This document shows, one piece after another, positions 1-14,400 of a stretch of 64,000 bases of DNA. The notes under the pieces are model-generated. The model was not told the DNA's origin. It did not search any database and was given only the letters and a program-made list of their open reading frames with translations. The position numbers were made by a program, and so were the translations under genes. The DNA lies in contig NC_049993.1 in the NCBI RefSeq assembly GCF_000003815.2, positions 12,511,189-12,575,188 of the forward strand, in the 5' to 3' direction. Origin of the DNA: Branchiostoma floridae (taxonomy: Eukaryota; Chordata; Leptocardii; Amphioxiformes; Branchiostomatidae). Positions within the stretch are counted from its first letter, which is position 1. Every line of letters begins with the position of its first letter.

Positions 1-698
1 CTTGTCCAAACGTACCTGTCTGTTATGCCAGGTAGTGTTTTGTTCTCATCGTCGTTTATAAAGTTCTTAAATACAATTATGAAAGAAAGATGTTATCATC
101 ACATATATATCATAATGAATATTTATTAGCCTCCATCAAGTGTCATCAAAAACGTCACCGATCACTGGTAAGACGGATATGGACCAGACTTCAACGAAGC
201 ACAATATTTGACGAACAAGGAATGCATCCAAACGCATCTTCACTAACACAGCATTGAAATACCAACGCCACCACAAGATGCTAGCATAAACGATTATCCC
301 CCTTGTAATCGACAATAACTACAACTGTGAGAACAAAGCTTTATGCTAGAAGGTAGTCCACACTCTTAAATAATACATGTATTGCAGGTTGACTGAGAGT
401 GATATCGCAAGACACGTACTGCAACTAACAAGGCACAAGTGCAACCCTTGCTCACAGAGTTTCTTTTTATCAAAGACACTTCGAAAAAAGTGCGCGAAAA
501 ATAAAGGACGATGCTCTCGAGTGTCCGGTTTTATATTACGACTATTCGTAACTAGTCGCACGCCATTTGTATTTTTGTCGTAGGGCGTTCTTTGCCTCTC
601 CATGGAAGAGAAAATAACCTCTAGACTGTGGATGTTGATTTGATCGTTCACTCGGGATTTGGTCCAGCAGTATAAGCCAGTTCAAAGTGCGCATGTGC

Positions 699-779
699 AA
701 TTTGGTGCATTGCGGTCCAAGGTCAAAGTCTAAATCCAGGGCTTTGAACTTTGACCTTAAACCACAATGCATCACATTG
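699..779. repeat. Imperfect inverted repeat in the 3' flank of the Ig receptor gene
   Basis: The segment GTGCATTGCGGTCCAAGGTC is followed about 30 bases later by its imperfect complement GACCTTAAACCACAATGCA. It lies 50-130 bases beyond the Ig receptor stop codon, so it may form a hairpin in the 3' untranslated region, or it may be a small inverted-repeat element. An AATAAA on the minus strand at 127-122 is a possible but distant poly(A) signal. Confidence 0.55.
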
Positions 780-831
780 CGAGACGGCTCATTGTTAAGA
801 ACGTATTGGCGCCGCAGTATGAGCCAAGCGG

Positions 832-1088
832 TCACCGATAGACTTCAACCTCTCTGCTTTGCTCCAAATGTCTGTGTCTGACAACGTCTCGTCTGATGTT
901 TGTCTTCAGGATTTTTGTCCCGGCAGCTTTCTTTCTTCGACATAGTAGAAAGCCCACAGCGAGCAGTAAGAGCAAAGACAGGGCAGTGACTGTGACGATA
1001 CCAACAGTTACCAACGTGCTGTAGAAGCCATTGTCTATTTCTCCACCTTGTTGGTACACGTCGTTTGGTGATGAGCGGTCTCTCTCGA
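832..1088 (-). CDS. Ig receptor exon 4: transmembrane segment and cytoplasmic tail
   Basis: The acceptor is TTTTGTCTACAG|TC. The exon encodes VERDRSSPNDVYQQGGEI, then a hydrophobic span of about 23 residues, the stop-transfer CRRKK, and a tail ending EVEVYR before TGA. The tail is rich in Arg/His and has one terminal tyrosine but no full ITIM or ITAM. This is the last coding exon; 3' untranslated sequence follows at lower coordinates. Confidence 0.85.
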
Positions 1089-2342
1089 CTGTAGACAAAA
1101 CAAAGAGAACATATTATATTTAAACTGGAATGTCTATCGCAGAATGGCGGTCATAAACCTTTTCAGACAAATTCTCCCTACAAATATCACAAAAAGGATT
1201 ACAGAAGTTTCACAACTTTTCAAACATTTACATGACCTACAGCGTTATATGAAACTTGAAAGGTACCTACTGTTGCATTCTTAGGGCCAAAGATGGAAAA
1301 AGTGAATACCATTTTCCTGAAGTTTTCATCGATAATGGTAATTGTCGTTTAATTCTTTATCCTATACCATAAGGCCACCACTACATTGTGTGTTGAACTT
1401 GTCCGGACTAAAACAAAGCTGATTGAATATTGTAAAGAAATTCCATGTTTTCAACATGTTCATACCGCACATTACCCCCGTTTGTACAAGCTTAAGATAT
1501 GTCAAAAAAAGTACACTAATTCTGATCCTACAATAGGGACTTTTCATCATACCAATTATTGTGTCATCAGCTTCCGTTTCCGGTCCAGGTGCGGTGATTG
1601 CCTTGACCTGCATCATGGCCACCAGCACACTCTTGTTGTCCTTCATCCCGCTGGGCACGCCGTTCGTGGCCTCGCACATGTACACACCGCTGTCCTTCTC
1701 CCCGAACCTCAGCAGGGTCAGGTTCAGCCGCCCCTCCCTCTCCCTGTGCGAGGCTGCGCCCGAGAAGGTGGACTTGAGGGAGGAGTAGTCGCCATCTTTG
1801 TGCCAGGAGAGGATGGGGGGAGGGTTTCCCTCGGCCACGCAGTCTAGAGTCACGTTCGCGTTCTCCAGGACAAGCTGCGGCGATTCCGAGATGTTGATGA
1901 TCTTGGCAGAATCTAAAGAAATTCACAAAAAACAAGAAGGCAACAATTTGTCAGCCTACGGATACATACTGAGAAACAGCTGAGGAATCCGCTGGTATCT
2001 GATAAAAGCTTCTTGATATGATTGAGTACTTGGCTTTTTTTGCTGCTGGGTATTGTCAACATCATAAATCATCAATATAGATTTGAGGAAATCCAGGATG
2101 CGGTCTTATCGAGATTCAACAAGTTACTCATTGACTGTCGATTCAATGGTTATATACACTAAAAGATATCAAGACTAGAGGTTCTGCTGCAGGAATACAG
2201 ACTACTAGGGGGGCCAATATCCTCTGTTTTGCCAACAAATATAATACAATTATGCATGCCAAATATTGTTAAGATCTCGCTACAGATTCTTGAGTTGTGC
2301 TGGTCATCACACACACGCGCACACGCGCACACGCGCACACGC

Positions 2343-2404
<62 letters not shown>

Positions 2405-5400
2405 ACACTCGCACACAAGCACGCAGGCACTTTTGAGAAAGATAGATATCGAAGTTACAGTGCACTTAGTGTTCCTATCAAGCAACGAAAATATGAGATC
2501 CGTCAATTAGGCTAGTACTAGCATGTTAACTTTGTACATAGTATACGTCATCGATCATCCAGAGTAACAAAGGTCCTTATCATCATTTCAGCTATGACAA
2601 GAGCAATATTTAGACTTATGGATGGCTCCTATTAGATGATTGAACACGAGTATTAAAGACGATATTACATATTTCTAGGTCACCTGCCATAACCCCTAAG
2701 CTGTAGTAAAATGTAAAAAAACAAGACCGTCAAATTTCTGATAAAAGAAGTATAGTGGCCGTAAAGTACAACTGCATGCTTGAATTTTCCGATTTACCAA
2801 GAATATACATTTACAACAGATTCCACCCCAATGATCGCACAACTTTATAGGGACCCAATAAGCCGAAAGCTAGCTGCCAATAACTCTTAGTAAAACGTTT
2901 AACCAATGACATAATGAACGGCCATTAACTACACCGCTTCCTAAGGAAATGTTACACCGGACTGCGCATTTATCGAAAATAAGAAGAAGACAGCCATCTT
3001 CAATAGATATGGTCTCCATAGACACTATCAATCCCCTACGGCAGTCTCCCCTTTGTATGCCGTTGTGATTCCATCTCCATTAACGCGCGGCCCATGTGTC
3101 CTAAAGAGACGATTAGTCCTTCTCGTCTCTTCCTTTGAGAGATTACAATCAAAGCGGGGAGGCGAGGTCGTCCTCCTGATTTCAGCACACGAGCTTTGTT
3201 CACCTAATGGCGGAGGGGTTTTGCTCCGGAGATGATAAAGCGAGGCGGCGGATGAATGAGATGTCGGAATCGTTGCACGGTCTTTATCGACTGCGAGGCA
3301 ATTTGGGCAGGTAATTGCCGTCAGTCTAATATGGCAACGGTCTTAATCCCTGGTAATGCGAGGAGAACATTCGATTCGTGGTGCATCAAACTGTGCAATA
3401 GACAAAGTTTGAATCGCATCCAATAAAATAGAGTTTCAAAACTTCGTAAGACAAAGTAAAAGACATTACTTCTAAATCTGTAGTTTACCTTTGTAATGTT
3501 CTATAATCTAAGCTTGATCTCAACACTAGATCGTGAAGATTAAGACAACTTCGGATATATTTAGGTAAAAGAATTGGTACGAGTATTCAAGATATTGAAC
3601 AGTTTCAACACTATGTAAGAGTTATTCTTGATAACATGTTGGTAACATTATGACATCTATACAAATATATATATATGTGCGGCGCCAAGAATTCGGCGCC
3701 AAGATATTCAGAACTGGATATACTCTGATGCATATTCATATTGGTATCTCTGCGTATATGCATTTATCTTCAAAGACGAACGCATTCTTCCGAAAGTTAA
3801 AGCTGGCTGTTAGAAATCGAAGAAAGTAAACATGGTAGCAATCCCTCAAAAAACAAAGCTTCTATCAATTAGTACTTTATTGTTGACTTTGCATAGAGAT
3901 TTCAGAGTCCCGATAGACTTTAAAAATGACCTTTGAACAGGACATAACGTTCGTCACATTATCATTCCCTTTGTCTTACCTTACCTTACCTTAGACCTTA
4001 GGTCCTCCTGTGCCATTGTCTATGTAATGCCAATGTTCATGCTGATTCTTCCAGGCTGGTGCATCATATTTCAAAGTTCAAGCTAGTATATCTGAACGTT
4101 ACGATGAGCATATCAAATAATGTTTTTTTTCCAATAAAATGAGTCACAAATAAGCGATACTAACGTTACAATGATCATAAATTAAGTCTTTTTAATATAA
4201 TGAGTCATGAATAATCGATACTCTTGGTGTTTGTCCAATGAATGGCTGATTTTCAGATCATTTCAGGTTACTTGAGGTTATTGTCCTCCTTGTATAATGG
4301 AGGAGCTGAGAGATTCCCGGAAAGTTAAACCAGGCAGGTTTGATTAATGACATTATAGGATTAGCATTCCCTCTATCTATGTAATGCCGATGTCCTTGCT
4401 GATTCTTACAGGCTGGTGCATCATATTTCAAAGTTCAAGCTAGTATTTCTTAACGTTATGATAATCATAAATAATGTTTTTTAAGGAAATGGGTAAAAAG
4501 AGTGATTTTCTTGGGATTTTTTTTAACAAAAACTACAAAAAATCCCGCTATTATCTAGGGGGTGACCCTCTTGAAACTATGTCTACAGGTAAGCCGTATA
4601 TAATGGGAAATACGTGTTGTGTACCGTTGAACCTCCAAGGCGATGATCCGTTTTATATCCTTGTGGATTCCAATATATTGCTGACTTTCAGATTATTTCA
4701 GGTTATTTGAGGTTATTGACCTCCTTATGTATAATGGAGGAGCTGACAGATTCCCGGAAAGTTAAACCAGGCAGGTCTGATTGATAGGATTATAGGATTA
4801 GCTTTCCTGATGAGGTCATCAGGGCGAGCACTGATTGGGTGGTGCGAACAGGGCGTTAAATCTAGAACAAATCCTTCAAGACCAGGATGGAAGATGACCT
4901 GCAGTTGTTTTGGATTGTATTGCGAAGGTAAAAGAAACGAAAGTATGATTATATATCAAATGTAAAGAAGTTTGTTTGTTTATTTTGAAGCTACAAATAT
5001 ATGTATATTCATCAAGGGTTGGAGTATATGGTATCAAAAGGTCAGGTCATTTGAAGTAATGACGGAATAAAATGCCGTGTGAGCGAAGCGGCTACAATGT
5101 GGCAATGTGATCATGCTTACCCCTCAGCACATCAGGTTTTCGAATTGTAACTGAGCAGTATATAGATTCAGCAAATTATTTTTGTAGTGCACTATTCAAC
5201 TCTTCACTTCCTTCTACATTTGCTTAGGCTAACGTAACATTTGCACAAAGGGCAGTTTTGGGGAACGAAAAGTATGACATAAAAGACAACAAAACACAAA
5301 ACGGACCAAAAGTAATTCAACGGCATACTGTACCATGTGCATATTTATTGGCATTAACTTTATTTTTTTCTTTTCCGCAAACAGCCCGGCCTGGCCCCGA

Positions 5401-8400
5401 GTAGAAAATGTGACATAGGCCGTAGTGTTTAGTGGCACTGCCTTAGTGACTTCGATTCCAATCCACTCAGTGATGACAGACCATCTCATTAGCCTAACGC
5501 CCCCCTCCCATCGCGCCTGCTCCAACCCATTTACTCCTCGCTAACTTAATTTTGACACATTCCGTGACCCTGCCGGCTCCAGCCGTGTTTATTAGTATTA
5601 GACATCGTAAAGACGACACTTTTATTACCGTCCCGCAGCCTTAAGGGTTAATGTAAAGGTAAAGTGAATGCCAGGTACAATGATAACTTATTTATATTAT
5701 TACTCATAACCGTCGGGCTGTATCGTTACGGTAATAACTTTGAGGCATTAGCTAGTAGTGCAGATTAGTTGGAAGAAAAATTAAAGTTTCCTCTGACGTA
5801 ATGGATGAAGCATTTATGCCATTTTGATACTGGCATCCTGATCAAATTTGATCCTCGTGATTGACATGAAACATCATCTGAAAGTTATCTAGAGGACGTC
5901 TTAGGGGAAGGACGGAGGACAGGACCTAGGGGTCATCCGAGCTAAAGGTGCCCTCTCACCGCACTTGTGTCAAGCTTGCGTCACTGCGGGGTTCGTTCAC
6001 TGCGTCAGTTTTTCTATTTTCTCTTTAGAAGACGGCAAAATACACAAAAAGTAATGAAATTCGTTGGGTATCTGTCGAACCCCGCAGTGACTCAAGCGTG
6101 ACGCAAGTGCAGTGAGAGGACATCTTAAGGATGGCTCCTGTGCCGAAAAAAGGACCCCTGGACGACGAAGATGATGAATTGATTAAGGAAAGGAATTGGA
6201 TTCCATTCCAGCACAAAATTAGATAGTAGACCTATCACCTTTTCGACTTGTTCTCTCGTCACCTCAGTTATCCTGAAGGAGACTAAATGTAGAGGACTCG
6301 TTGAGTCTGGATATATAGGTGTCTATCTGTATCTGTGAAGCCGGTATAACCACCCTTTGGCGTAACATATCAGCTTCGCTCTCTTTTTTGTTATATCTGA
6401 GCTCATCCATATTTTACCAGTCTTACATCCCATTCATTCCTTATCTGATATAGACCTAAAGCAAATGCATCGTAAGATGAGATACAAGAGCCAAGAAACA
6501 TGAAATACGTACTATGTTAATATGAAGCACTATAGTGGCTATTAATTTTGAGTTTATACTATCAGTCGCCATTTATTCAATGTCTATGTTATCATTACAT
6601 TCATTTCACCATGACATTTATGGTGTTCTCCTGATGGCGCATAAGACTATATATGCTGTCAAACATTACATTGATCATAATCTTTGTTTCATTGTTTCAT
6701 TTGTAAGACATGTTTTATTGTTCATTAAGTCTGCCATACAATTACGGGAAAGTCCATATTTCAAATAAGCTGCTCTTGCAAAACGGTCACACGTAAGCTA
6801 TAGTCACTGAGCGAAGTATTTCTGTTAAGTTTGAAGGCAAAGAATTAAGAAATTGTAAAAGTTGGAATTATTGAGGTTTGAGACTTTTGAAAGAAGGGAA
6901 GAGTAAACTATACTCACAGAACACTTCAAGAAATAAACTGGCGACGACAATGCCGCCTCTGTGGTGCGCGTGACAGGTGTAGTTCCCACTGTCTTCCCTC
7001 TTCACTGCCCGAAACGTCAGCACAGATGTCAGAACGTCATCAGTTTCTGTGTAGGTCATGACGTCCATCCATTGGCCGTTGCCGTGATGCTGTTGATTGG
7101 CCGTTCGTCGTTCCCAGAGTTGTAAGCCGTCCTTTTTCCATTGGACGTCCTGAAGTAAGACGCTGGAGTGTCTCACCGTGCAGTTCAGTGTGACCAGGGT
7201 GTTCTGCATGGCGTGGAGAGGACTCGGCTCGCTAAACTCAACCTGAGGGGGGACTAAAGGGTACAATAGAGAGTGTACTGTTAGCTTGAAGTCACATAGA
7301 TCAAAGGTGGAGAATGTAAGTTGTCCTACACCATGTACATATAAATGTTCTTTTTTAATATGTATTGCTTGTGTGTTTGTCAGCAGGGCTAGCCCTTTGT
7401 AATAGCCATAGGCTAGTTGGGCAGCCCTGGCTGTGTGTTCGTTGCAGCCAAACCAATAAATAAATAAAATAAACAAAGGTGGAGAAGGAATAAAAGTACT
7501 GGAGGTAGTAATGCAATGCCGATATCATCACAAGCGTAAATAGTGCATTGCAGTACTAGAAGTGAAGATAGCGTACGCGTCCCGCTATGCTGCGCGAAAT
7601 GATATGGGAAGGATTTAAACAAAAGAATCAAGTTAGTATACGTATAATTCGGAGAAGTAATGACAGCAGCACAGCACTGGTTTTTTTAAGGTTATTGCAA
7701 TTGTATCATTTGCTGAGAAAACAATATATTTCATTACGTCAACAACGAGACAAAGGGCATAGTTTGAATTTCATTGCATGCACCACTTCAAAATGTGGTC
7801 TTTTCATGACAATAGCCGGCCAATATTGACAGTACATGTACTGGACATTGGACTGTGCAATCAGATGCTATACATCAAATAATACTGAAATGTCATATCT
7901 TTTGTATATGTATAAATACTGTACTTGTAAAATCAGCACCATTCGTATGTATCATTTGTACACATTGTGTAATATGTTGATCATATCAAATGTAGATAAA
8001 ATATATGCAATTATTTGGAAACATAACATCCTTAGTTATCATTCCAGTGCCGAACGAACGGCATAGCTCTGAATTCATAATGCTTTGCAGTTCTACTCTC
8101 CAAGCAGCTCTAGAGCATCGTCTCCGGCTGTTTTTTTTTTTTTTTTATATTTTTTGTTGCTTTTTTATCAGAAGTTTTATTTTGTTACGTTTCCTTTATG
8201 TCTCGCGCCTAAACGAGACATAAAAATGGTACAAAATAGAAAGTCCGAAACAAAACAGCCGGAGCTGAAGCTCTGCTCCGAGAATACCGCAGTCCGTCCC
8301 GCTCTATTTCCTGTCGTATGTGTGACATGGACACGAGTCATTGAGTTTAGTCCATTAGGCCAATGTGCGATGTCCTTGTTCATAAAGGTTATAGATCCCC

Positions 8401-11400
8401 CTAGGGTTGATATCGGCAACGATTTACACACTTGTAGGACTTTTCACCCGCTCGATTCGGAGATACCATCCCCGATTCTCTCTATTTTGGGATGTGGAGG
8501 TGTATGGAGTGTAAATTGTTGGGGGTTAGGTCTATCAGATCTAGAGCCTGACAGAATGGTATTGCCGTGCGGGGCGAGGAATCGATTTCTACCGTGCGGC
8601 CCCGCTAGAATTATGAGCCAGATGCAGTACGTCGCGATATAATAGTCATAGATTGACTGTGTGTACGTCATATAGGACGCTACGGAGGCGGTGCCTACTA
8701 TTTCCGTAATGACGTGTTTTAGAAAAAGAGGGTGGGGGTGAAAAGCTGTCTAGACTCAACTCTTTAATTATTCCCTGAGTGAAAATTATTTCCACAAGAT
8801 AGTCATACACAATAAACGATTCTTTGAATTTCTTTGGTATATCATAATCATATTTTTGATATGATTATGATATACACTTTGACGAAACTTTGGTTGTAAG
8901 GCGTATCTGTTTTTACATTTTCCCCATCACTTAGTAATTCTTGCGTTAGCTTGCCATTGTAAACTATTCTTTTGTTGTGACCTAAAACTTTATACGGTGG
9001 GTATATACAACATGTACAATAAGTGCTTCATTAATTCTTACATTCATTATACCATTTTTTCTTATTTTTGACTTTGGTTACCATTAGTTCCAAAGTTCGC
9101 AAAACATACAGCGTCAAGATAGAAAATAGAATATGTAATTATGTTTCTAAACTGTACAATAAACCTTTAACGGTAAAACTGTTTTATGTTTTTAAAGCAT
9201 GTCGTTACAAATAAGTGTATCCATTCTTGACCGCCTGGTCAATAAGGGACTCAAGAAATCTATTCTTCCAATTTCAGCAAGTAAAACTTGACACAGAAGT
9301 GTGTATATCTCCGTGTATGGTCAATAAAAGACCTGAGGAAACGGATCGAATACTATCGACTTTGCCTCGTCATGCGAAAAAGAGGGTAATCCCTCTGGAA
9401 CCTAAGGGATTGACCAACACGCAGAAGCTTTATCCTAATTTCTGGAATATCATATGATACATAATATGCTTTCAGAAAGAAATCCACCCGGGCATCTCTT
9501 TATATCTGATTAATGAGCTGCATAAGGCTAACGGCACATTTCCAAACCGGGGCCCGGCCGGACAGCTTTCGGGAACGAAAAGTATGTCTGTATGATATAA
9601 AAGACACTAAACTACACAACACGTAAAGAGAAGAGTCGTTAGCATTATTTGTGTTCACGTGTACATTTCTATTTGTCGTTCACACTAACAGCCCGGCCGG
9701 GCCCCGGTTTGAAAATGTGACGTTAGCCAAACCAGTATACAACCGTCCCTTTGTAGTAACACACTAGTTTCGTAGGCAGCCGGTGGTAGCCGGTTATATT
9801 ACATCGAACAAAATGTCACACTTAGTCTTTGCACATCTAACTCCGGGCGTTGTTTAGAGCTATCTAGCCCGGGATGTTACTACTTGTACTTGGTGGCAAT
9901 GAGTTCTACTCTTCGATAGGTCTCAGAATTCTGTAGCTGTATTGTAAGAATATGTGAACTTAAGTCGCAGCAGAATAAAGATATGTTTTTTACGCATTGG
10001 TGCATTTATGACATCGATATGAGGAAATAAACAGTTGACCCCGAGCCTAACAGTCATGCCTACATGTAGCTCCTATATTGGCGATTCAGCAAAGCTCACA
10101 TTGCCTCATTTTTATTACATCGGCACCAAGCAGAACCGGATGAAACGTTGTTAAATCAGAAGCGTTATATCGCGTCTGTCTCTGACAATGACAAACGAGC
10201 ACCCGTGCGTGTCTACTATACCAACGTGCATGTTGGGACTTGTGTAAATCAGTTCATAAAATGTGGTTGGTCAGCCGATCCTGTTCAGAAGGTCCATGGG
10301 TCCAGAACTGGCCAGATCTAGATTCTAGGTCCCTGCTACGAGAGCTTGAATCGTTCAGACCTTTGTAGGGCCCAGTGGTATAGCGGACGGCAGATTTCCT
10401 TGCTATTTCAGTGCAGGGTATACTAGTATTTTACAGGGGTGGGTTGCTAGGGCTTCGTCTTCATCGTGCTTGAAACACCTTCTCGAACAGGAGACCCTCA
10501 TTTTATTTCCAATCCGAAATAGTGTGCAGCCCCAACTAACGGAGATGTCCTGACACCGGAACCATAAACGGAGTCTCCCATTTACTAACAAATTGGGAAC
10601 AGGAGGTCAACTATGAGGCTGCTGCCAGTTGAGCCACATGGACATCCCTTCAAGTGCGTGCATGCTTGAATACTGTTGCTGATACTTGACCTGACAATGT
10701 ATCCATTTTGACTGAGATAATAAAAAAACATAGTAATGCTAAAAATCATATATGATAAAAGATATAACGTTAGTACAAATAACACAAGCTTTCTCAATCT
10801 TTGGCAAATCTTGTCATATTTATGATATCACTTTTTATACTGGCAGCAATCTTCACTTGAATCTTTTCTAAAGGTTATATGCTCATTGTAGCTTATACTA
10901 ATCCCACACTAAAGCCATGTTGGGATAACGGTTTCCTATATGTGGCATTTGTGACTATCTATTGGAAATGTCATAAATTCATTAGAACGACGGGAAACGT
11001 GCCAACTAGTCTATTGATTGTCACGAGCACGTAATTGAAATCCCTTTCATATTATAGGTATAATAGCCTTCGGCGTCGGTGGTGAGAGATTGGTCACTGG
11101 AGGGTTGAAACAAATGTCAGTGTATTTGACTGTCTGTAGTTGGAAGTTTACGAAGATATTGTAAGCAAAGGGGTTGAGGAAATCTTACATTTGCTTGCGA
11201 GAGGGGGGGGGGGGTCATCTCAAATGTGAACATTAAATTTTCCATCTAGCACAGAGAGCCTTTTGGCCTCCTTCAAAGATATATAATGGCGGAAATTGGG
11301 CATTTTGGTAGCAGAAATCTTATAAAAGGTCTACTTTGTCGCAATGTGGCACAAAATTCTAAGTTCAATCAGTCCTGGTTGCGAAGTTAGACATTTCAGG

Positions 11401-14400
11401 ATAATCAGGCAGAGTGACCTGGGTGACCTAGGGGTCAAAGGTTGACCACCACCTGTAGATTCTAACTTTTCTGTGACCCACCAAATTTTCGCCTGTCTTT
11501 GATGCCAGTTTAGACATCTATATTGACACTGGACGTATGTTGTGGACAACGGAATATATAGGGGTGAGTTTTGAGATAGCTTTACCCTCATAACAGTGAA
11601 CGTCAAATGCTTTTAACGTTTCTAATTTAGAAACTGTAGTTAGTTAGTTAATACGTAACATGAACACTGTACGGTGAAAATACCACTCAACATTCATCCC
11701 ATCTCCATAACGTCTGACAGTAAATCTAAAGGTCAGAAATAATATATATTAGAAGTAGACGGAAAGGGTTTGCTATCATGTGAGAGTCCATCATTGCCTA
11801 CCTCCCTATGTGCACCCGTGCAAAACAAAGTATAAAGATCGTGGATAAAGCCGATTCACGGTTTTTGATGGTTGTTTTCTGTATCTATGTTGTCTGTAAT
11901 GATAACCGTCCTTCGGCGTAACACACCAGTCTGAGCATAAATTAAACATGGTCTAGACAAGAAATATCTTAATGTTTAAGCTAGGGACCTTCACATTTGA
12001 CCTTACGCATGTGCAATTCGAACCGTGAACCGCCTTATACCTGAGCATGTGACCCACCGTCGTTTGTTACCGTACCTCAGCTGAGCTGATAGAATCCATG
12101 CATTTCTGCGGACAATTTACAGCCATTAGAGCGCACTGTAGGAGGAGGGATATGCGCACGCACTCAGCCAATTTGTCCCACTCTTACAACCTTCGCACGT
12201 TCGACTCATCAGGTGTTTCCTAGGGTAATTTCACGGTCTGGGACTAAATGATTGTCACGGAAATACATCAAAAGCAGACAGCATGTTGATGCTGCTAATG
12301 TATTTATGGGGATTCCTTTAAAACGTATCAAATATCGTGGAAAAGAAACTATACAGAAGGTCGAAGGCATTGGTTCAGGGGCCCAAAGGGTTGTCTTGCG
12401 TAACAATACTCAATAGGCAGCTTTGCCAATGTTGTAACCCAAGAAGCCATCAGCTCCTATATATCGTTTTGTTGACTACCCAGCCGCCGCCGCCTTGATG
12501 AATAGAAATCAAAATTGACGAGGCTTTCCAATGATGTAAAGGGACCCAATCGTTTTAAAAGGCCATGGAGGAACTGGCATGCATTGTACAAAATAGGAGC
12601 TGCATATCCGATAACATATGGTCCCTTTTGTTTGTGTTCGATGTAACATAAGTGGTTTATCTCTGGGGAACATTTTCCGTACGACTCCTATTCAATGTTG
12701 ATGTGATAAAATTCGTGTAACGGGGAAGAAGGGATTTTCCCTTGTTGAAAACATATCCATCGTAACTTACGGTATTAGGTTGACTGGATGTTTTGGGACG
12801 TTAACAGAAATGGCTGAGCTTCAAAACATTTGCTATATGTTCAACATGTTCGGGAATGGGTTTTCTCATAAAGCGTAATAGAGCATCAATTGTGATATGA
12901 CGATACATCTCTACACTGCGACGATGGAGGTCCACTTACCAACTGTAGTGGGATGCGACTAGTACTTGTAGAAAACGTGATATCCTATGACGTGAGAGCA
13001 TGTTTCTCAATTGGCCACATCTGTGTGGAGTTAGCTTAAGTGTAGCTCGGGGACCATCCTTTTTACATGCAATCAAATCAGTCAAACTCCGCGTGCTTTT
13101 CTTGGCTAGGGGTTCTCGAGCGAGACGTGGTTTTTAAACGGTTGGGGGAATATATAAACTGATACATGCAAACTGAGTAGACCCTATCCCCAATACCTTG
13201 CTGGAAAAGAAATGTGCTGACGGCATCAATTTTGGTACGTAGGAGGGAATCTAAAACACTGGGAAGCCACGCATTACACTGTGTGCATGTGCTAGTAGCC
13301 TACATAGTTCGTTAAGGGGCAACGTAGTCCTCTTTGATTGGTAAAGTATAACCGTAAACCAGTGATAACTATTTCGATGTTCGAAACGACCAATATTTCA
13401 TGTTCGCACTCCCAAGGATGTCCATCGGATGACATGTTTTATAACTACTATGGAGTCGTGTGTTTCGAAGGGACATACCACAGTCAAGCACATACAGTAC
13501 CACTTCTATATATATTTTGTAACCTGCTTGGTTGCCAGTCTTTACCGGTGGTGCTGCAGGCTTTCATCGGCACTGTAAGTTTTTTTTCCCGCCTGGTCAA
13601 CTAAGGCCACCCGGCGATTTTTGCCTGCCTAGCTAAGAATCTTCCTTAGGCAAGTTGTGGCAAAATGTCCTCGGGGATATCATAGCTAGCGGCTCTGATG
13701 CCGATGGGCTGGGATATATGTAGGCCCTGGCAACAGTCTGCGCCCAGGTTGCCTATTTGGCACCTTTTCAAACTTTAAGATTCTGGTAGATGGCACTTTA
13801 AGGTAAAAGTCATCGGGTCACGGCAGATGTTATGAACCAACTGCCGGGAAAATCCATTTCTAAGTTATTTGTTGTGTCTCCAGCTCACTAATGGACCTAG
13901 CGTGTCACAGACAAGCACCGGGCCATCACAGGATGCCAAAGCATTCAATCTAACTGCCCTGCGCATGATTGGGTAGGGCACATAAATGGGGAGGTTTCCA
14001 ATGATTAAAGTGAAGGTCGTTCTAGAGACGTGCTTTGGTGACTTTAGCAGACAATCACAGCGTTTCATATTTATGTACACTAAACTTTGCAATAAAAGAG
14101 TTCCTTGAAGTAACATTAATGCTAGATATTTTATTACTCCATACACAGAGTCGGTGTTTTCGAGTTGTTGTGTGTTTGTGTTTATTTGAAAACACTGTCA
14201 ATAGATTGCCATGAAGTAAGAAGATGACCGCGAAGGTAAAACTTGCTGGAGTGGCAGGAAGTGCAGTTCAGAGTTGGTAGAACTAGTTGTTAATCAGCTA
14301 CTCACTTACGGGAAAGTATTTTTTTCGTTTCATATGATAGTTTAGTATGTAAAGTACAGCTCTGTTGAAAATTTGTAACTTTTCGGGGCTTTCTAGATTG

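Larger units (their letters stand above)
1913..6917 (-). other. Intron between Ig receptor exons 2 and 3
   Basis: The 5.0 kb interval is flanked by matching phase-1 splice sites. It contains a retroelement tail with a CA microsatellite, a tandem duplication of a repeat and two small inverted-repeat elements, listed separately. No further Ig-like exon was seen on the minus strand. The stretch from about 2.9 to 3.4 kb is richer in GC than its surroundings; I see no gene in it. Confidence 0.6.

Noticed and set aside
1386-1847. 153-residue plus-strand frame opposite Ig exon 3
   Set aside because: It is the antisense reading of a well-supported Ig exon.
2159-2510. Open frames across the CA microsatellite
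   Set aside because: Low-complexity Val-Cys or Thr-His repeats; not coding.
6868-7476. Extending Ig exon 2 to the full 202-residue open frame
   Set aside because: The upstream part crosses a LINE-type tail and the downstream part runs past a consensus GTGAGT donor; phase-consistent splice sites define a smaller exon.
10364-10400. tRNA-like A-box (CAGTGGTATAGCGGACGG)
   Set aside because: No B box at the right distance and no cloverleaf; a chance or very old SINE fragment.
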